From positions 146,258 to 210,257 of the forward strand of contig CAJFTU010000009.1 of NCBI GenBank assembly GCA_904420065.1: a stretch of 64,000 nt of DNA, written 5' to 3'. Below, piece by piece: positions 54,592 to 63,884 of this stretch. This DNA comes from an uncultured Emergencia sp. (GTDB lineage: Bacteria > Bacillota > Clostridia > Peptostreptococcales > Anaerovoracaceae). The translations under genes were made by a program, and so were the position numbers. The notes beneath the pieces are model-generated. The model had not been told where the DNA came from and made no database searches. It saw nothing but the letters and a program-made list of their open reading frames with translations. Each line of letters begins with the position of its first letter. Position 1 is the stretch's first letter.

Positions 54592-56056
54592 CGTTATCAC
54601 TCCTTACTTTTTCTACCATAGAATCAATGGAAGCTATATCTGAAACAACCGTTTCAAAGCCGAATTTCTCCGCTTCTGCTGCCGTCTGCTTTCCTATACA
54701 GAGGGCCCTGACGCCGGAAAAGTTCTTCCGGCTCTGGGTTTTTACAAAACCGTCCACGCAGGATTTGCTGGTAAAGGTTACGTAATCCCAGTTCTCGAGA
54801 TCTTCGATTTCCTCGTGGGATACGTAGGAGGTCTCATACACAGGGTAATCCTCATATTCAATTCCCGCGTCAGAAAGTGCGTCGGTCAGATCTGCAGTTC
54901 CGATCTTTGCCCGCAGCAAGATCACCCGACTGTTCTTGTCGATAAACTTCTTCTCGATCATCTCTTTTCCCAGATGTTCCCCGTCGAAGACGGAAGGCAG
55001 GAAATCCGCAGAGAGGCCGAATTCTCTCAGCGCTTCAGCCGTGGCGCTGCCAATACAGGCCAGCTTCTTTCCGTACACGGCTCGGGCATCTCTCCCCTGT
55101 TCAAACAGATAGGAGAAGAAAGAACGGACGCCTTCCGTACTGGTAAACACCAGCGTATCGAAAGCATCAAAATCCGGCGAAATCGGCCGGATAAAATCCG
55201 TTCGGATACACGGATAGAGAAGGGTTTCCGCGCCCAGATCCCGCAGCTTGCTCTCCAGTCTGGACGCCTTGCGGGCAGGCTGAGTTACCACGATCCGTTT
55301 TCCTTTCAGCGGTTTTTCGGAAAACCAGTCGAACCGGTCGGACAGAGCGCACACCTTGCCCACGGCGATAACCGCCGGCGATTTTACCTGATTTTTCTTT
55401 ACCGTTTCTTCTATATGAGCCAGATCGGAGACAAACTTCCTCTGTCCGGCATAAGTTCCGTTTTCAATGACTGCACACGGCATAGTTTCCTCCATGCCGG
55501 CTTCCATCAGACCGCTGGCGATCTGTCCTACGGTCGACACACTCATCATAAAGATCAACGTGCCTTTCAGTCTGACCAGAGCCTCATAATCGATGGACAG
55601 CTCCGCGCCCGCCCGGGCGTGCCCGGTGATGATGTGCAGCGAGGAGCAAAAATCCCGGTGGGTTACCGGTATCCCTGCATAAGCCGGCACGGCAATCGAT
55701 GAGGTTATTCCGGGAACGACTTCGAAAGGAACTCCCGCTTCACACAGCAGCTCCAGTTCTTCTCCTCCGCGCCCGAAAACAAAAGGATCTCCGCCTTTTA
55801 ACCGGACCACCTTTTTCCCTTTCTGCCCTTCCCTGAGCAGAATTCGATTGATCTCATGCTGGGGAACGGGATGGTCACCTGCGTTCTTTCCCACATCGAT
55901 CAGCTCTTTGTCTTCCGGAATGAGCTCCATGATACTTTCGCTTACCAGGCGGTCGTAGACCACTACGTCGGCTTCTTTGATGAGACGGACGGCCTTTGTC
56001 GTCAGCAGTTCTTTATCCCCCGGTCCGGCTCCGACTAAATATACTTTACCTGTCAT
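54584..56056 (-). CDS. cobA-hemD: Uroporphyrinogen-III C-methyltransferase / uroporphyrinogen-III synthase fusion
   Basis: 490 residues. SUMT (about 1-240; GAGPGDKELLTTKAVRLI, KGGDPFVFGRGGEE, GIPVTHRD) fused to HemD (about 250-490; VVTQPARKASRL, FTSTEGVRSF, VTFTSKSCVDGF). Closes the tetrapyrrole ring and then methylates C2 and C7 to precorrin-2. This fusion is common in Clostridia. Confidence 0.95.
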   Translation of the reverse strand: MTGKVYLVGAGPGDKELLTTKAVRLIKEADVVVYDRLVSESIMELIPEDKELIDVGKNAGDHPVPQHEINRILLREGQKGKKVVRLKGGDPFVFGRGGEELELLCEAGVPFEVVPGITSSIAVPAYAGIPVTHRDFCSSLHIITGHARAGAELSIDYEALVRLKGTLIFMMSVSTVGQIASGLMEAGMEETMPCAVIENGTYAGQRKFVSDLAHIEETVKKNQVKSPAVIAVGKVCALSDRFDWFSEKPLKGKRIVVTQPARKASRLESKLRDLGAETLLYPCIRTDFIRPISPDFDAFDTLVFTSTEGVRSFFSYLFEQGRDARAVYGKKLACIGSATAEALREFGLSADFLPSVFDGEHLGKEMIEKKFIDKNSRVILLRAKIGTADLTDALSDAGIEYEDYPVYETSYVSHEEIEDLENWDYVTFTSKSCVDGFVKTQSRKNFSGVRALCIGKQTAAEAEKFGFETVVSDIASIDSMVEKVRSDNDD

Positions 56057-56930
56057 CCTTACTTCCTCTTTTCATGCGGAGCGCCAGCTGACGCCCCAGA
56101 TTTTCGCCTTCACGCTTGTCTCCCACAAGGGTATCTCTGTATGTACGTTCTTCCTCATCTACATAAAATCCGGTGATGCGAATCTCTTCGCCTTCAATTA
56201 CCGCATAGGCAGCCACCGGCGAACTGCAGCCTCCGTCCAGCGTGCGGACAAAGCTCCGTTCCGCCAACGCGGCCAATCTGGCTTCCTCATCGTCAAAATC
56301 CGCCAGGAACGGCACCTGGTATCCGGCTCTGCCCTGCACGGCCAGGATTCCCTGACAGGCAGCGGGAAGAATCTCCTCCGTAGAAAAAATTCGGCTCACC
56401 CTCTTTTCAAGTCCCAGCCGTTTCAGTCCGGCATAGGCCAGAACGAGTGCGCCGTATTCACCCCGGTCCAGCTTGGCAAGCCGGGTCTGCACGTTGCCTC
56501 TTACCGGTTTTATATCCGCATCGGGAAAGAGTTCTGCTATCTGCAGCTTCCTGCGCAGACTGGAACAACCTATAGGCTTTTTCGGATCCAGACTGCTTTC
56601 CCCTTCCGGCAGGACCAGCGCGTCACGAGGGTCTTCTCTTTTGGAAAAGGCCAGCAGCGGCAGTTCTGCAGGAACCTCCATCGGCATATCCTTCAGGCTG
56701 TGTACCGTCAGATCGGCCCTTTCGTCCATCAGCGCTTTATCCAGCTCTTTGACGAACAATCCTTTTCCCCCGATTTTATCCAGAGTCTTATCTAAAATGA
56801 TGTCGCCTGTAGTCTTCATCGTAATCAACGAAACCTGCAGGCTTTCGTCGTATTTTTTTATCGCATCGATGACCATCTCCGATTGAATTACGGCCAGTCG
56901 ACTCTCTCTGCTTCCAATCTTTATTTCCAT
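56046..56930 (-). CDS. hemC: Hydroxymethylbilane synthase
   Basis: 294 residues. IGSRESRLAVIQSE start, KDMPMEVP, and the dipyrromethane cofactor Cys in TLDGGCSSPVAAYA. Polymerises four porphobilinogens. It overlaps the neighbours on both sides (11 and 1 bases). Confidence 0.97.
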   Translation of the reverse strand: MEIKIGSRESRLAVIQSEMVIDAIKKYDESLQVSLITMKTTGDIILDKTLDKIGGKGLFVKELDKALMDERADLTVHSLKDMPMEVPAELPLLAFSKREDPRDALVLPEGESSLDPKKPIGCSSLRRKLQIAELFPDADIKPVRGNVQTRLAKLDRGEYGALVLAYAGLKRLGLEKRVSRIFSTEEILPAACQGILAVQGRAGYQVPFLADFDDEEARLAALAERSFVRTLDGGCSSPVAAYAVIEGEEIRITGFYVDEEERTYRDTLVGDKREGENLGRQLALRMKRGSKDDR

Positions 56931-57394
56931 CAGTACGCCTTCCTCTCCACAATTTCTCTCAACCGGACCGCGGCTCTTCGTGTAACCCGGTGGGTCTTGC
57001 CGCTGCCGACTATGCCGACAGTCACCTCGTCATTGACCGCTACTGCAGGGAAGAAGAAGGTGCACTCCTCTCTCCTGTCACAGACGCTCACATGCAGCTC
57101 CCGTGCCTTTGCAGCCTCTCCGATTTCCCTGTTGGTCTGACGGTCGTCAGTACAGGCAATGACCAGATAACTGCCTTCCAGATAATCGGCCTTATAACAG
57201 TCGGCAATGTATTGGATTTCTCCGGCTTCAGCTCTCTCAGCCAGCTTTTCCGTCAGAGAAGGGGAAACCACGGTAACGCTGAAAGAGAATTTCAGAAGCG
57301 TTTCAACTCGCCGTTCTCCGATATTCCCTCCGCCGAAAATAACCGCTCGTTTTCCGTAAGAACTGACGAACAGCGGAAAATGTCTGTCATCCAT
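56930..57394 (-). CDS. Precorrin-2 dehydrogenase (siroheme synthase N-domain)
   Basis: 154 residues, NAD-binding domain only: PLFVSSYGKRAVIFGGGNIGERRVETLLKF-type start (split motif PLFVSSYGKR / VIFGGGNIGERR) and FFFPAVAVNDEVTVGI. Oxidises precorrin-2 to sirohydrochlorin, the substrate of CbiX. Without the Met8p/CysG dimer and chelatase part it is a dedicated dehydrogenase (SirC/YlnF-like). Confidence 0.85.
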   Translation of the reverse strand: MDDRHFPLFVSSYGKRAVIFGGGNIGERRVETLLKFSFSVTVVSPSLTEKLAERAEAGEIQYIADCYKADYLEGSYLVIACTDDRQTNREIGEAAKARELHVSVCDRREECTFFFPAVAVNDEVTVGIVGSGKTHRVTRRAAVRLREIVERKAY

Positions 57395-58187
57395 ATATTT
57401 TCTCTAACCTTTCCAGAACTTTTTCGTAAGAAATTCCTTTTTCTGCCGTCGGCCTTCCGATGACGATGACCTTGTATCCGGCCTGGCAGAGAGCAACTTT
57501 GTCTTCGAATCCGCCGGCTTTTCCCGTATTCTTGGTTACGATCCAACCGCAGCCGTATTGACGCAGTGTCGCCAGGTTCATCTCCCGCGAAAAAGGTCCC
57601 TGCATGCAGACGATATGTTTAGGCGGTATACCCGCCGACTGACACGCGGCAATGGATTCGGCGCTGGGCAGAACCCTTGCAACAGCCCGCTCTCCAATAT
57701 TCCGGAGATCGCTGTACCGGTGCAGCTCTTTTGCCCCTGTAGTCAGAAGAACCCTGTCGTCGTCTTCATTCAGGACAGCTACGGCTTCCTCTATGGAACC
57801 TGCCATCCGCACGCTTTCTCTGCAGAAATCTCCCTCTTCCCGAAGAAGCCGGATGTATTCTGCTCCGGCGTCCTGGCAGGCTTCCTTTATATTCTGCGTA
57901 ACTACTGCAGCATAAGGATGGGTCGCATCGATGACCAGAGCGTACCTGCCCTCTCGGATCAGCTGTTCCATCTCCCGCTTATCGAGACGTCCTTCAAGCA
58001 CGGACACCCCCCGAATATCGGAGATCGTCTCCGCACCGTATTCGGTTGCGACACAAAAATCCACTCTATCGAGGCGTCCTTTTCGACTGAAATACTCAAC
58101 AAGACCGTGACCCTCCGCGGTTCCCGCAAAGACAAGGGTTCGCACATCACTGGCCGATTGTCTGTTACCGTATGTTTCTGTACCCAC
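57387..58187 (-). CDS. cbiJ: Cobalt-precorrin-6A reductase
   Basis: 266 residues. LVFAGTAEGHGLVEYF start, IDATHPYAAVVTQN and the late IVTKNTGKAGGFEDKV. NADH-dependent reduction of the corrin macrocycle. GTG start (58187) 23 bases inside cbiH with a weak ribosome binding site, so probably coupled. Confidence 0.92.
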   Translation of the reverse strand: MGTETYGNRQSASDVRTLVFAGTAEGHGLVEYFSRKGRLDRVDFCVATEYGAETISDIRGVSVLEGRLDKREMEQLIREGRYALVIDATHPYAAVVTQNIKEACQDAGAEYIRLLREEGDFCRESVRMAGSIEEAVAVLNEDDDRVLLTTGAKELHRYSDLRNIGERAVARVLPSAESIAACQSAGIPPKHIVCMQGPFSREMNLATLRQYGCGWIVTKNTGKAGGFEDKVALCQAGYKVIVIGRPTAEKGISYEKVLERLEKIYG

Positions 58188-58899
58188 GAGGCGTTACCAT
58201 CTTTCCGTTTATCATCTTTGTCGAACTGTTCCCTATGAACACGGTGGTGAACATATCGATATCGTCGTTGCCTGCAAGCTCTTTAAGCGTACAGACTACT
58301 CCCTTCTCTTCGTCCCGTCCGATGTTTTTCACATAGCCGCATGGCGTATCCCACGAGCGGCTGCGGCTGATAATTTCCGCCGCCTTATCGATATAATCGT
58401 GTCTCTTCTTGCTCTTTGGATTGTAGAGGCATATGACGAAATCCGCCTCTGCCGCCAGAGAGAGCCGTTTCTCGATCAGTTCCCACGGCGTCAGCAGATC
58501 GGAAAGGGATATCACCGCAAAATCGTGAATCAGCGGGGCGCCCAAAACGGCCGCGCCGCTGCAGGCAGCCGTAATACCCGGCACAACCTCGATCTCCACT
58601 TCCGGGTGATCTTCCGCCACCTCCGCCATTACGCCGGCCATCCCGTAGACGCCGGCATCTCCGCTGCAGACGAAAGCCACGGTTTTCCCTTCGAGAGCGG
58701 ATTCCAGAGCCATTCGGCATCTGTCCACCTCCTGCTTCATCGCTGTAGATTTTACCTCTTTCCCTTCGGTGAGTTCTCTGACCAGTTCCACATAAAGAGT
58801 ATAACCCACGACCACATCGCTCTTTTCTATGGCGCTTCTGGCCTGTGGCGTCATATATTCCTGATTTCCCGGTCCGATACCTATCACATATATCTTCAT
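58165..58899 (-). CDS. cbiH: Cobalt-precorrin-3 C17-methyltransferase
   Basis: 244 residues. IGIGPGNQEYMTPQA, CSGDAGVYGMAG and LYNPKSKKRHDY with VKNIGRDEE; ring-contracting methylase. It starts at the second of two adjacent ATGs, overlapping the hemA TGA by one base. Confidence 0.94.
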   Translation of the reverse strand: MKIYVIGIGPGNQEYMTPQARSAIEKSDVVVGYTLYVELVRELTEGKEVKSTAMKQEVDRCRMALESALEGKTVAFVCSGDAGVYGMAGVMAEVAEDHPEVEIEVVPGITAACSGAAVLGAPLIHDFAVISLSDLLTPWELIEKRLSLAAEADFVICLYNPKSKKRHDYIDKAAEIISRSRSWDTPCGYVKNIGRDEEKGVVCTLKELAGNDDIDMFTTVFIGNSSTKMINGKMVTPRGYRNIR

Positions 58900-59906
58900 C
58901 ATGCTTCCTCTTTCAATCTCAGTTTTTCTCTGAAGTCGTACCACTTGTAAAAATCATCCCTGTATTTCCCGACGATCGCCTCGATCTGTCTCATCTGTTT
59001 TTCCTGTCTGGCATCTCTGCTGCCGCAGCTGATCTGATCGATGTCAAAATAGGTTACGCCTTCTATCTTCTCCACCTCCGGATCAATATCCCGGGGCACA
59101 GCCAAATCGACGAAAAGGCCCGGAACCCGGTTCAATTCCCGGATCTGTTCGTAACAGACGGTGTAGTGAGGACTCAGCGTAGCGCTGATCACCGCACCGC
59201 TCTTCTCTATAGCTGAATAACGGTCGCTGTAGTTGACCGTATCCACTCCGTTTGGGATGATGTTCAGACCGTGCTTGTACTGCCGCAGAGTCATCGTCGT
59301 GTGGATGCCGCTGCGAACCAGGATTCCTGCTACCAGTCGGCCGATCATGCCGTTTCCGATAACCAGCACGTCCTTTATATCGGACTGCGCTTTTACTGCC
59401 GCCACCGCCCGGGCCGCCGTGGAATTATCGTGGACGTTAAAGTCAACCTCAGTTTTTACCCGCTTCCCCGCGGTAACTCCAATGCGGAAAAGCACGTTGA
59501 GCACAGCGTCGGTCGCCTTAGCCTCCTGGGCCGCTTTCAGCGCGCTGTCCACTTGTTTTGCAATCTGGCCGTCTCCCCAGATTTGGGATTCCGCTCCGGC
59601 TGCAACCTTGCACAGGTGATCAAACGCCTCGTCGCCGGTCAGGGTTTTGTTCATGAACGCGTAATCGCTGTAGCTGACACCGATAAACTCACAGAGCTGC
59701 TCGAAAGGGTTCACTCTTGCCCCCTCAGCAAGAGAAAGGTAGAGTTCCGTCCGATTGCAGGTGGCGATGAGCACCGCGCCGAGAACCTCCCTTTTCGCCT
59801 TCAGACGCTCATATATCTCACTGGTCTGGGTTTTCGTGCAGGAAAAAGCTTCTCTTTCCGAAAGTCCCGCCATAGTATAATCGATGTACGACATTACGAT
59901 ATTCAA
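58899..59906 (-). CDS. hemA: Glutamyl-tRNA reductase, short form
   Basis: 335 residues against about 420 for typical enzymes. Catalytic Cys in LIATCNRTELYLSL, NADPH domain with VLVIGNGMIGRLVAG, VDLAVPRDIDPEV. The C-terminal dimerisation domain is much reduced. GAESQIWGDGQI replaces the usual GLDSMVLGE-QI. Supplies 5-aminolevulinate precursor; location inside the cob operon suggests an enzyme dedicated to corrin synthesis. Confidence 0.92.
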   Translation of the reverse strand: MNIVMSYIDYTMAGLSEREAFSCTKTQTSEIYERLKAKREVLGAVLIATCNRTELYLSLAEGARVNPFEQLCEFIGVSYSDYAFMNKTLTGDEAFDHLCKVAAGAESQIWGDGQIAKQVDSALKAAQEAKATDAVLNVLFRIGVTAGKRVKTEVDFNVHDNSTAARAVAAVKAQSDIKDVLVIGNGMIGRLVAGILVRSGIHTTMTLRQYKHGLNIIPNGVDTVNYSDRYSAIEKSGAVISATLSPHYTVCYEQIRELNRVPGLFVDLAVPRDIDPEVEKIEGVTYFDIDQISCGSRDARQEKQMRQIEAIVGKYRDDFYKWYDFREKLRLKEEA

Positions 59907-60901
59907 AACTTACACTTCCAATCTTTCATAGCCAAAGCCGCGGTAACTCCGCTTCCGCTGGCTTTCGACAATATTTTCTGTCCGTTGCCGCTGCCCAAAA
60001 CGGCGCTTCGCTCGCAGACGTTATCCACACCGGTAACGCTCTTCACAAAATCCGAAGGAAGAAATTCTCCGGAAACGCCTTTCAGCTCCTCCGCCGTATA
60101 CGTCACAAACGGAATCTTGTACTTATCGCTGAAAGACAGAATACACTTTTCATATTTTTTCAAATCGATGGACGCTATTTTTTCTACCGCATAGATCGAA
60201 ACGTTGTTCTCTTCAAGGACATTTAAAATAAACTTCTCGAACTGATCGGCACTGACATTCTTTCTGCATCCTACGCCGAGGGTAACGATCTGCGGCACCA
60301 CATTGAAGGTCTTTTTAAACGGCTTCAGCTTATCGCTGAGGCTGACGCAGATCCCCATCTCTGCCGGATCAAGTGTCAGTTCCTCCGGAAGCTTTCCCTC
60401 AAAAGGGAAACCGCTTTCAAAACCGATCTTTTCTCCTCTGAGCACAGCGGAGGAGACGTCTTTGATTCCTCTCACGTCAACGATCCTGCAGCCGACATAC
60501 TTGCTCCACACGTCCACGGCAAATTTATCGTTGATATCCGTGGCTGTAGTCAACACCAGCTGGGCCTCGATAAGCTCCGCAATCCCGGCGGCCGCAGCGT
60601 TGGCTCCGCCCAGATGTCCGGAAAGGATAGGAACGACAAAGCGTCCGAACTCATCCATGACGATCACCGCCGGATCTACGTCCTTGGAGCGGATCAGCGG
60701 TGCAATCATTCTCACGGCAATTCCCGCAGCGCAGATGAAGAGAAACACATCTTTCTGCTGGAAATTCTCCCGGAGGTACTCTTTGGCTTTGCCTTTATCC
60801 TCCAGTATTTCCACATTGCAGTCGTCACCCAGCCCTTCTGCAATGCGATGACTCAGTCTCTTTCCTCTTTCCGTGAAGGACAGAATTCCGATCTGCTTCA
60901 T
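59903..60901 (-). CDS. cbiG: Cobalt-precorrin-5A hydrolase
   Basis: 332 residues. LSFTERGKRLSHRIAEGL, then VVPILSGHLGGANAAA, and C-terminal TLGVGCRKNVSADQFEKF and ASIDLKKYE. Opens the delta-lactone and releases C20 as acetaldehyde. ATGA-type overlaps with both neighbours. Confidence 0.95.
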   Translation of the reverse strand: MKQIGILSFTERGKRLSHRIAEGLGDDCNVEILEDKGKAKEYLRENFQQKDVFLFICAAGIAVRMIAPLIRSKDVDPAVIVMDEFGRFVVPILSGHLGGANAAAAGIAELIEAQLVLTTATDINDKFAVDVWSKYVGCRIVDVRGIKDVSSAVLRGEKIGFESGFPFEGKLPEELTLDPAEMGICVSLSDKLKPFKKTFNVVPQIVTLGVGCRKNVSADQFEKFILNVLEENNVSIYAVEKIASIDLKKYEKCILSFSDKYKIPFVTYTAEELKGVSGEFLPSDFVKSVTGVDNVCERSAVLGSGNGQKILSKASGSGVTAALAMKDWKCKF

Positions 60902-61650
60902 CCTTTTTTTGCCTCTCTGAACAGGTGGGAAAAAGTCGGATCATACAGCTTAGAACGTTCATATCTGTCTCCAAGGAAACCGCCGACCAAAATCAGCGCC
61001 ATCTTGTTGATACCGTTTTCTTCTGCGGCTTCAGCGATGTTCTGTACGGTCGTGCGCACCACCTTCTCATCGGGCCATGTGGCCTTGTAGACGATGGCCG
61101 CCGGGGAATCCGGAGCGTAACCGCCCTCTATGAGGCGACCGGAAAGCTCCTTCAGCATGGTTGAAGTCAGGAATACAACCATTGTAGCGCCGTGAGCCGC
61201 CAATTTGGAAATCTCTTCCTTTTCGGGAACCGGCGTTCTTCCCGCCATCCTGGTCAAAATCACGGTCTGGCTCACATCGGGCAGGGTGTACTCCGCATTG
61301 AGGGCCGCCGCCGCTCCGATAAAAGAGCTGACTCCCGGGACAGAAGCGTATTCTATGCCAGCCTCGTCAAGGAGATCCATCTGTTCCCTTATGGCGCCGT
61401 AAATGCACGGATCTCCGGTATGAAGCCGCACTACCTCTCTGTCTCTGTTTTCTTTCATCACTTCGATAACCTCTTCGAGCGTCATCTCCGCACTGTTATA
61501 AATTTTACATTCTTTTTTCGCGTAATCCAGAAGTGCCGGATTGACCAGAGAACCGGCGTATATGATCACATCGGCTTTCTTCAGCAGTTCTGCGCCCCGA
61601 ACTGTAATCAGATCAGCAGCGCCCGGTCCGGCTCCAATAAAATAGACCAT
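60898..61650 (-). CDS. cbiF: Cobalt-precorrin-4 C11-methyltransferase
   Basis: 250 residues. FIGAGPGAADLITVRGAELL, YAGSLVNPALL, RLHTGDPCIYGAIREQ and VPGVSSFIGAAAALNAEYT. Methylates C11. Confidence 0.96.
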   Translation of the reverse strand: MVYFIGAGPGAADLITVRGAELLKKADVIIYAGSLVNPALLDYAKKECKIYNSAEMTLEEVIEVMKENRDREVVRLHTGDPCIYGAIREQMDLLDEAGIEYASVPGVSSFIGAAAALNAEYTLPDVSQTVILTRMAGRTPVPEKEEISKLAAHGATMVVFLTSTMLKELSGRLIEGGYAPDSPAAIVYKATWPDEKVVRTTVQNIAEAAEENGINKMALILVGGFLGDRYERSKLYDPTFSHLFREAKKG

Positions 61651-61653
61651 CGT

Positions 61654-62340
61654 TTATCTCTCCTTTTTTCTGTCTTCTGCAGGAATGACGATCAGTGAAA
61701 AATAGCTGGACGGTTCCTGCAGTTCATCTAAATCTCTGTAAATTCTCTCGTTTTCCATCGTGGCACATTCCACCATCATAGCTTTTTTCTCGGTCAGTCT
61801 TTCCTTCTGTTCCATGATGGTTTTGCCCGATTTCATCAGCACTCTGGTGCCAGTCAGCGATGCCGCCTCTTCGCCCTTAAACGTTGCCGGAATGATGTGC
61901 AGCGTCTCGTCTCTCTCACAGAGGGAAACGTTCAGGCTGGCTGCAGCTCCACAAAAGGAAGGAACTCCCGGAACCATGGCCGTATCGTAGCCCTTCTCCG
62001 TAAGACGTCTGTGAACATACATAACAGTACTGTAGATTGCCGGATCGCCCAGGGTCAGAAACGCCACCGTCTTTCCCGAATCGAGAAATCGTCCGATGGT
62101 TTCAGCCGACCGATCGTGGTACCGGTTCAGCTGCTCACGGTCTTTGATCATCGGCATGTCGCACTCCAGCACTTCCTTTTCCCCGATATACGGCCGGGCA
62201 ATTTTCAGTGCAATATTATCCGAACCGCCGCTCTTCGGCACGGCAATGATCTGGCTTTCTTTTATCGTGCTAATTGCCTTCAGCGTAAGGAGCTCGGGAT
62301 CTCCCGGTCCAACGCCGACAGCAAAGAATTTACCTTTCAT
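61654..62340 (-). CDS. cbiL: Cobalt-precorrin-2 C20-methyltransferase
   Basis: 228 residues. GVGPGDPELLTLKAI, FLTLGDPAIYSTVMYV and VPGVPSFCGAAASLN. First methylation after cobalt insertion. It lies 3 bases before cbiF and overlaps cbiD by 11. Confidence 0.95.
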   Translation of the reverse strand: MKGKFFAVGVGPGDPELLTLKAISTIKESQIIAVPKSGGSDNIALKIARPYIGEKEVLECDMPMIKDREQLNRYHDRSAETIGRFLDSGKTVAFLTLGDPAIYSTVMYVHRRLTEKGYDTAMVPGVPSFCGAAASLNVSLCERDETLHIIPATFKGEEAASLTGTRVLMKSGKTIMEQKERLTEKKAMMVECATMENERIYRDLDELQEPSSYFSLIVIPAEDRKKER

Positions 62341-63484
62341 GGTTCTCCTCCTGTATTCTGAAATATCGGATCAGCCTGTCGGCTTGTCCGCTTTTGATAA
62401 TATGTCTGCGGTCAGTGGTAAACATGACCGTCTCAAGTTCTGCCTCCTCATCTCGGAGACGAAGACGCAGGTGATACAGCGATTTCTCCAGTATCCGCCT
62501 CTTCACTTCCTCATAATAAGGCTGGCTTGCGATCAGATCAAAAGCCTCGTCGGTGTTGACGCACTCAGTGATCTGCTCTACCGTCTTTCGGTCTGCGCCG
62601 CTTAAGGCGCTGTAAAGGCCGATGACCTCCAGTCTGCAGTCCGCATAAGAGGAATGCGTATTCATCACGCCGGCCGCCGTCTTGATCAGCTTTCCCGTAT
62701 GTCCGACCAGCAGAATTTTTTTAAATCCTCTGTAGCGGATATAATCCAGCGCCTCGCCGATATAGTTGGAGACGGGCACCGATCTTTCAATATCCAGATG
62801 CAGGTATTCCCGGCAGAAATCTCTTCCATAGTTTCCCGGAGAAATCAGTATGCACTCCGGATCTTCCGCGTATTGCTTATCGATGACCGCTTTGATCGTA
62901 TCGACCAGAGCTTTTTCGCTCATCGGTTCTACAATCCCCGTTGTTCCGAGAATAGAGATTCCGCCTTCTATCCCCAATCGCGGATTGAACGTCTTTTTGG
63001 CGATCTCTTCTCCGCCAGGGACGGATATCTCCACATCGATTCCCCGCTTTGCGCCGTATTTTTCCAAAATCCGGCGGCAGTTTTCCCGAATCATCTTTCT
63101 CGGCACCGGATTGATCGCCGGCTCGCCCACAGCGCATTGCAAACCTTTGGCCGTCACCACGCCTACGCCTTTTCCGCCGATGATTCCAACTGCTCCCTCT
63201 TGGTCTCCGAACCGGACTTCGGCAAAAATTTCGGCGCCATGGGTGACATCCGGATCGTCGCCTCCGTCCTTGGTTACCGAACAGCGAACCCGGTCTCTGC
63301 CGATCTCAATATTCTGCAGAGAAAACAGCGCATTTTCTCCTCCCGGCAAAGAGACAGCAACCGTCTCCGTCTTCTTCTGTGACAGCAGCATCTCCGCAGC
63401 GGCCGTCGCCGCAGCGGCAGCGCAGCTCCCCGTCGTATAGCCAAACCGCATCTCTTTTCCGTTTTTTACTGTAAATTTTTTCAT
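62330..63484 (-). CDS. cbiD: Cobalt-precorrin-5B C1-methyltransferase
   Basis: 384 residues. FGYTTGSCAAAAATAAAEML, VTKDGGDDPDVTHG, GIVEPMSEKAL and VGHTGKLIKTAAGVMNTH. SAM-dependent methylation at C1. The start at ATG 63484 is where family similarity begins (AGGA upstream); the frame stays open for 20 more codons toward the leader terminator. First gene of the 20-gene operon. Confidence 0.95.
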   Translation of the reverse strand: MKKFTVKNGKEMRFGYTTGSCAAAAATAAAEMLLSQKKTETVAVSLPGGENALFSLQNIEIGRDRVRCSVTKDGGDDPDVTHGAEIFAEVRFGDQEGAVGIIGGKGVGVVTAKGLQCAVGEPAINPVPRKMIRENCRRILEKYGAKRGIDVEISVPGGEEIAKKTFNPRLGIEGGISILGTTGIVEPMSEKALVDTIKAVIDKQYAEDPECILISPGNYGRDFCREYLHLDIERSVPVSNYIGEALDYIRYRGFKKILLVGHTGKLIKTAAGVMNTHSSYADCRLEVIGLYSALSGADRKTVEQITECVNTDEAFDLIASQPYYEEVKRRILEKSLYHLRLRLRDEEAELETVMFTTDRRHIIKSGQADRLIRYFRIQEENHER

Positions 63485-63555
63485 CGCATTCCTGTCCGCA
63501 GGCAGCGTCTCCCGACCCTGTTTCCAACAGACGGATCCGCCCAAACCTGCCTATA

Positions 63556-63581
63556 CAAAAACCCGGGCGCAGGACCCGGGT
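63556..63581 (-). terminator. Riboswitch terminator before cbiD
   Basis: 7-bp GC stem (63561-63567 with 63575-63581) and TTTTTG on the minus strand. Situated between the cobalamin aptamer and cbiD, it would stop transcription when cobalamin is plentiful. Confidence 0.85.
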
Positions 63582-63657
63582 CTACTCTTTGTCGCTTCTG
63601 TAATTATCGCTTCTTCCAGTATTAACCTAAAACTCATATCCTGTGACTTTTTCGGCC

Positions 63658-63826
63658 AAATATCGGGATGTCTTCCGACTCAGATCTCTGATGTTTCCTT
63701 ACGCCTTCCCAGGTCTATCCCAGTGGCTGGCTCTCGCCTCGCAGTAAACTCGATCATCACGGCAGCAGGACTGTTCAGGTCTTCCACCTGATTCCATATT
63801 ACGACACTGAATGTCAACCGATATTT
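63658..63826 (-). ncRNA. Cobalamin riboswitch aptamer
   Basis: Minus strand. Closing stem P1 is a perfect 9 bp: AAATATCGG (63826-63818) with CCGATATTT (63666-63658). Inside are GGTGGAAGACC and CAGTCCTGCTGCCGTGA, matching the conserved core, and the B12 box AGTCGGAAGACATCCC (63680-63665). All conserved blocks occur in the right order, followed by a terminator and the cob genes. Confidence 0.9.
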
Positions 63827-63855
63827 CTTTATTTTTATTCAATTTCAACAATAAA

Positions 63856-63884
63856 ATTATAGTATATTCCCTTTTTCCTGTCAA
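63856..63884 (-). promoter_or_regulatory. Consensus promoter of the cobalamin operon
   Basis: Minus strand TTGACA (63884-63879), 17 bases, TATAAT (63861-63856). Transcription would start about 20 bases before the aptamer. Confidence 0.85.
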
